Shown here piece by piece: positions 60,284 through 64,000 of a stretch of 64,000 nucleotides of DNA. Made by a program: the position numbers and the translations under genes. Source of the stretch: JAJAZB01 sp965249815. GTDB lineage: Bacteria > Bacteroidota > Bacteroidia > Cytophagales > Spirosomataceae. Within the stretch, counting starts at the first letter, position 1, and each line of letters starts with the position of its first letter. The notes below the pieces were generated by a model that saw only the letters and a program-made list of their open reading frames with translations, did no database searches and was not told where the DNA came from. Where the stretch lies: the NCBI GenBank assembly GCA_965249815.1, contig CBDFMV010000003.1, positions 3,596,001 through 3,660,000 on the forward strand. Direction: 5' to 3'.

Positions 60284-61402
60284 TCAGCGTACCGGAAAAC
60301 CAGCGGGTTCGGCAAAACGGCTGTCCGATAAAAACGACGCGTCGCTCAGGGTGTTCAGAAACGCGAGGAGTTTCTTTTTCTCGTCGTCGGTCAGTGGAAT
60401 GCCGAGGCGACCGTTTTGCTTCAGCAGCGGGTCGAGGTTGGGCGTATCCTGCACCCCCGACGCGTAGTGGTCGAGCACCTGGGCGAGGGTCTGAAACCGC
60501 CCGTCGTGCATGTAGGGCAGGGTATTGACCACGTTGCGCAGGCTCGGCACCCGGAATTTGTAGCGGTCGGTAACCTGGCCCGTCACCCGCGCCCGGCCCT
60601 CGTCGATGACCTTGATCAGCGAAGGCTTTCCATTCACGTACTCCACTTTCGTGCGCTCGAACAGCGACAGGCCGTTGTTGCGAAAACTGCGGTCGGTGAA
60701 CAACTCGCCCGTGTGGCAGTTCTGGCAGCCTTTGTCCCTGAACAACTGCAACCCCGCCAGTTCGTCGCTGGTGAGCGTGGCCCCGGCTTCCTTCCGCGCG
60801 TACTTGTCGTAGCGCGAATTTCCCGAAACCAACGCCCGCATGAACTGCGAAAGGGCCTGCATCGTGCGTTCCGACGTGATTTCTTCCGAACCAAACGCGG
60901 CTTTGAACAGCAGTGCGTACCCGGCCCGCCGCTGAAGTTTTTTCACTACGTTGTCCATTTTTTCGTCCATCTCGTCGGGGTGCTCGATGGGCGTCAGCGG
61001 CTGCTGATCGAGGTCGGTGACCGAGCCGTCCCACATGAAATTTTCGTCCCAGGCCAGGTTTTGGAGCGGCAGCGCGTTGCGCAGGCCCGTACGGCCCTCG
61101 ATGCCGTGGCTTAAATCGTGCAGGTGGTGCGTGAAGCCGTAGTACTGCCGGTGGCATTCGCCGCAGGAAATGGTGCTGTCGCGGGAAAGCACGCCGTCGT
61201 AAAACAGGGTTTTGCCCAACGCGAAGCCTTCTTTCGTCACTGGGTTTTTGCTGGCGGGGTAAACGGGTTGCGGGAAATTTTTCGGAACGTAAAACAGCGG
61301 CGCTTGCGTCGGCACGGGCGGTTCCGGCGCTACTTCCCCACCGGAATGCGCCGCGCAGGCCCAGACCAGAACACCGAGAAGGAGGAAGTAAACCGTTTTC
61401 AT
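60284..61402 (-). CDS. Diheme cytochrome c peroxidase (MauG/CcpA family)
   Basis: 372 residues with a lipoprotein-like signal (VLVWAC). Two c-heme motifs: CGECH (Cys80, Cys83, His84) and CQNCH (Cys226, Cys229, His230). DLSHGIEGRTGLRNALPLQNLAWDENFMWDG is typical of the family. It reduces hydrogen peroxide or, like MbnH and MauG, oxidises a protein residue. It is 4 nt from a small barrel-like protein gene and is a sibling of the second peroxidase in the same cluster. Confidence 0.92.
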   Translation of the reverse strand: MKTVYFLLLGVLVWACAAHSGGEVAPEPPVPTQAPLFYVPKNFPQPVYPASKNPVTKEGFALGKTLFYDGVLSRDSTISCGECHRQYYGFTHHLHDLSHGIEGRTGLRNALPLQNLAWDENFMWDGSVTDLDQQPLTPIEHPDEMDEKMDNVVKKLQRRAGYALLFKAAFGSEEITSERTMQALSQFMRALVSGNSRYDKYARKEAGATLTSDELAGLQLFRDKGCQNCHTGELFTDRSFRNNGLSLFERTKVEYVNGKPSLIKVIDEGRARVTGQVTDRYKFRVPSLRNVVNTLPYMHDGRFQTLAQVLDHYASGVQDTPNLDPLLKQNGRLGIPLTDDEKKKLLAFLNTLSDASFLSDSRFAEPAGFPVR

Positions 61403-61406
61403 TTGC

Positions 61407-62300
61407 CTAAAAAAGAACCGTCACGTGGATCATCGCCCGGCCGTTGGCCCGGATTTGCCCGTCGGCGAGGCGCTGGGCGAGGGGCAGTTGCGCGTTCACC
61501 CCGACGGAAATATGCCGGAAGTACGATTCGACGCCCAACGTGCCGAGCGTGAGGTAACCGCCCGTATTCGGGTTCCGCTTGCCCGTATCGAGGTCGCGGG
61601 CGGCGTTTTCGAGCGTCACGCCCGCGTTGGGCATGAGGGTGAAATCACCCCATTTTTTCACATAGAACACGCTCGACGAGGCCGTCTGCCGGTTTCCGAA
61701 CCGGTAGCGGTTCGCATTTTTTGTCGTCAGGCGGTAGGTGAAATCGGTGTTCCAGCCCCAGCGCCGGTAGCGGAGCGTGTAGATAACGTTGAGGAGCAAG
61801 TCGGTGCTGCCCGTGCCGAGCTGAAAATTCGGGTTGGCTACCTCCGAGCCGTCCTGCTCGTAGCGAAAATGGCCCGTGGGCAGTTTCACGCCCCCGCCAA
61901 CGAGCAGGTTGTGGTCCACGGTGTGCATCGTGGTGTCGAGGGCCGTGTTCACCAGATTGTAGTGCGCCAGCACGGTGGCATCGCCGAAACCCTGCCGACG
62001 CAGCGGACCGTCGGCTCCGGCTTGCTGGTTGACGTTGTAGGGCAGAAACGCCAGAACCTGCACCCGTTTCAGGGGGTAAAACCGACCCCAGAGTTCCCAG
62101 TTCTGGTAGGTTTCCTGCGTGCCGAGAAACAGACTCGTCAGGTGCGAATTGTAGCTTTTGGTGCGGTAGCGCAGGCCAAAAAAGGAGCGCCCGGATTGAG
62201 GCATAATGCCCAGAAACGAACTGCCCGCCCCGCACCCGCAGATGTCGCAGGCGAGGGTGGAAAGGGGCGCGAGGGCGAAAAAGAGGAGGAGTTTTTTCAT
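61407..62300 (-). CDS. Outer-membrane barrel-like protein with N-terminal CDICGCG motif
   Basis: 297 residues with signal MKKLLLFFALAPLSTLA, after which the mature chain begins CDICGCGAGSS, three cysteines that could bind a metal or a lipid anchor. Alternating aromatic strands follow (FFGLRYRTKSYNSHL, WNTDFTYRLTTKNANRYRFG, SVGVNAQLPLAQ). It lies between two diheme peroxidase genes in a copper-linked cluster. A copper-uptake or sensing role is inference from this position. Confidence 0.7.
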   Translation of the reverse strand: MKKLLLFFALAPLSTLACDICGCGAGSSFLGIMPQSGRSFFGLRYRTKSYNSHLTSLFLGTQETYQNWELWGRFYPLKRVQVLAFLPYNVNQQAGADGPLRRQGFGDATVLAHYNLVNTALDTTMHTVDHNLLVGGGVKLPTGHFRYEQDGSEVANPNFQLGTGSTDLLLNVIYTLRYRRWGWNTDFTYRLTTKNANRYRFGNRQTASSSVFYVKKWGDFTLMPNAGVTLENAARDLDTGKRNPNTGGYLTLGTLGVESYFRHISVGVNAQLPLAQRLADGQIRANGRAMIHVTVLF

Positions 62301-62321
62301 GCGGAGGCGCAGCGACGCGGG

Positions 62322-63365
62322 TTAGTTGGGAGGTGCGGCGAAACGCGGATTGGTCAGGAATTCGCGGTCCGTCAGGGTTTTCAGGAAAGCCACCAGTTGC
62401 CGTTTTTCTTCGTCAGAAATCGGGATGCCGAGCCTGCCTGTCGGCTTCAAAAGCGGGTCGAGCGTGGGGCCGTCTTTCACGCGCTCGCGGTAGTGGTCGA
62501 TGACCGTTTCGAGGTCGAAAAACCGCCCGTCGTGCATGTACGGCTTGGTGACCTCGGCGTTCCGCAGGCTCGGCACCCGGAATTTATACAAATCGGCGCT
62601 ACTTTCGGTAATGCGGGCGCGGCCCGAATCCGGCGTCACGCCGGGGCCGAGGCCGTTGTTGCGGAAACTGTGGTCGGTGAACAGCGTCCCGGCGTGGCAA
62701 CCGGCGCACCCTTTTTCCGAAAAAAGCCGCAGGCCCGTCTTTTCGTCGTCGGTGAAGGCTTCCTGCCCGCGCCGGTAGCGGTCGTAACGCGAATTAGCCG
62801 AAACCAGCGTGAGCATGAACTGCGACAACGCTTTCAGAAATTGGGCCGTCGTGATTTCTGCCGAGCCGTAGGCGGCCTTGAACAAAGCGGGATACCGGGG
62901 CGACTGACGCAGTTTTTCGAGTACGTTTCCCAACTTCTCGTCCATTTCCACCGGGTTTTCGAGCGGCGCAACCGGCTGCAAATCCAGGTCGTGAACGCCC
63001 CCGTCCCAGAAAAAAGCCGGTTCCCAAGCCAGGTTCTGAATCGGTTGGGAATTGCGCGTGCCCGTGCGGTTGTCGATGCCGTGGCTGACGTCGTGGCCGT
63101 GGTGCGTGAAGGCGAAATCCTGCCGGTGGCATTCGGCGCAGGCCACGCTGCCGTCGCGGGAAAGCAGCGGATCGTAAAACAGCCGACGCCCCAGTTCGAC
63201 CCCGGCGGGCGTCAGGGCGTTTTTGCTCAGGTCATACACCGGGACCGGAAAAGTCGGCGGCGTGGCAAACAGCCCCTCCGGCGGCGGGTCGCGGCGGCCC
63301 GTGCAGGCCCCGACCGCCAGCGCGACGGCCAGGGCTTGAAGGAGGCGTTTTGTGCGTCGGTTCAC
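62322..63365 (-). CDS. Diheme peroxidase, MbnH-like lipoprotein
   Basis: 347 residues from GTG 63365, giving MNRRTKRLLQALAVALAVGAC with lipobox Cys21; longer readings into the preceding gene are rejected. Heme motifs are CAECH (76-80) and CAGCH (220-224). The family text DVSHGIDNRTGTRNSQPIQNLAW matches MauG-like enzymes. In known MbnH, the enzyme oxidises a Trp of its partner MbnP. The MbnP gene directly upstream (5 nt) makes that assignment likely. Confidence 0.87.
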   Translation of the reverse strand: MNRRTKRLLQALAVALAVGACTGRRDPPPEGLFATPPTFPVPVYDLSKNALTPAGVELGRRLFYDPLLSRDGSVACAECHRQDFAFTHHGHDVSHGIDNRTGTRNSQPIQNLAWEPAFFWDGGVHDLDLQPVAPLENPVEMDEKLGNVLEKLRQSPRYPALFKAAYGSAEITTAQFLKALSQFMLTLVSANSRYDRYRRGQEAFTDDEKTGLRLFSEKGCAGCHAGTLFTDHSFRNNGLGPGVTPDSGRARITESSADLYKFRVPSLRNAEVTKPYMHDGRFFDLETVIDHYRERVKDGPTLDPLLKPTGRLGIPISDEEKRQLVAFLKTLTDREFLTNPRFAAPPN

Positions 63366-63370
63366 GCCGC

Positions 63371-64000
63371 TTATTGTTTGTCGTTGTGAATGTGGTCCAC
63401 CACGAACATGCTTTTGTAATTGTCGGCCAGCGGCGTGGCGGCAGCCGGGCTGTGGACGTTGTTGGTCGTGGCGAGGCTGATTTTCGTCGAACCATCGAAC
63501 ACCTTGAGCGCATCCACGTAGAGGTGGATGTCGGGCGAAATATCCTTGCGCACCGTCACCAGTTCCGAACCCACCGGCAGCGTGACCGTGCGGAGGTTGT
63601 TGGGGGCCGGGGCCGTCATGCCGCCAAATCCGCCGACGTGAAGCTGAAACTGACGAAGGCCGCTGGCCCGTAGCGGTACCACGGGCGAGGTGCCTTCCAT
63701 TTTCATAAAAATGTAGCCCGAATTCCACGACCAGTACATGCCGTCGTCGCCGTACGAGGCCACGTCGAGTACGCCCGTGCGCCTGGCCACGTCGGCCACG
63801 CTGCGGGCGCTGTCCACGCCGACGGTGAAGGTGAGGGCCTTGTAATTTCCGGCGGGCACGTCGTTCAGCGTGGCGCTGAGCGAGGCGGCGTCACTTTGCC
63901 GTACCAGAAAATACTGGTCGGGAAATTTCACTGTCGAGCCGTCGTCTTTCGTCAGCGACACGTTGGAAATAAAGTAGTTGAACGCCGTCAGGGTGAGGTC
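63371..64000 (-). CDS. MbnP-family copper-binding protein (5' end beyond window)
   Basis: Partial: the frame continues past the right edge, so the signal peptide is not seen. The visible 209 residues match MbnP: LTAFNYFISNVSLTKDDG, QYFLVRQSDAAS, NYKALTFTVGVDSARSV and the Trp-bearing GMYWSWNSGYIFMKMEG. A Trp here is a candidate for conversion to kynurenine by MbnH, which builds the Cu(I) site. The C-terminus ends VVDHIHNDKQ. Confidence 0.88.
   Translation of the reverse strand, partial: DLTLTAFNYFISNVSLTKDDGSTVKFPDQYFLVRQSDAASLSATLNDVPAGNYKALTFTVGVDSARSVADVARRTGVLDVASYGDDGMYWSWNSGYIFMKMEGTSPVVPLRASGLRQFQLHVGGFGGMTAPAPNNLRTVTLPVGSELVTVRKDISPDIHLYVDALKVFDGSTKISLATTNNVHSPAAATPLADNYKSMFVVDHIHNDKQ

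Overview
The window looks like chromosomal DNA of a GC-rich Bacteroidota, most probably a Cytophagales (Spirosoma/Larkinella-type) bacterium. Supporting signs are promoter cores of the Bacteroidota form (TTTG, about 18-20 nt, TAnnTTTG), an rpsP gene with a long acidic tail, DUF2027-Smr, DUF4403, DUF6786 and DUF1080 proteins, a four-helix-bundle (S23/IVP) gene, and many secreted carbohydrate-active enzymes. Function calls come from reading sequence and motifs only; no database search was run.

Layout. 1-6.1 kb: a peptidoglycan glycosyltransferase, the rpsP-rimM-trmD operon and an OmpA-type envelope protein. 6.1-6.6 kb: the RNase P RNA gene with its own promoter. 6.7-15.9 kb: envelope lipoproteins, a DUF2027-Smr protein, an M43 metalloprotease and exported sugar enzymes (DUF1080, lactonase, GH2). 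15.9-19.5 kb: a small accessory island with a VapBC-like pair whose toxin has an in-frame stop, a YgiT-type zinc-finger protein, an AT-rich OLD-like ATPase-TOPRIM gene, a hairpin cluster and a 14-unit 21-nt tandem repeat. 19.5-31.5 kb: SMP-30 lactonase, GreA/B factor, MlaE-MlaF-MlaD lipid transport operon, aldo/keto reductase, OmpA lipoprotein, aldose epimerase, VWA protein, four-helix-bundle gene, fabG, DUF481 and VOC proteins. 31.7-42.5 kb: DUF6786 lipoprotein, two adjacent amidohydrolases, a TPR histidine kinase, sufB and an Lrp/AsnC regulator. 42.5-42.95 kb: a non-coding region with a tRNA-like gene and nested inverted repeats. 43-50 kb: DUF819 and GT-C-like membrane proteins, lepA, a fatty acid desaturase and a methyltransferase. 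50.3-64 kb: a DUF1549/DUF1553 cytochrome with DUF1501 partner, pyruvate dehydrogenase E2, hslV, a coiled-coil protein, GH78 rhamnosidase, and a copper/diheme-peroxidase module (MbnP, MbnH-like, barrel protein, second peroxidase) that runs off the right edge.

The most unusual signal is a family of long intergenic palindromes whose arms are built from degenerate 7-nt repeats, each copy using its own heptamer. They sit between trmD and rimM, rimM and rpsP, DUF2027 and DUF2279 genes, mlaE and mlaF, and aceF and hslV. One is inside the RNase P RNA, in what should be a peripheral helix. One is split so that a four-helix-bundle gene occupies the loop between its two arms. That layout resembles 23S rRNA intervening sequences, where an S23/IVP gene lies in the loop of a long stem, and suggests a candidate mobile element with short gene-less derivatives. 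The second notable signal is a tRNA-like gene at 42.6 kb with a perfect promoter, near-canonical tRNA arms, a GUC anticodon and a 74-nt variable region.
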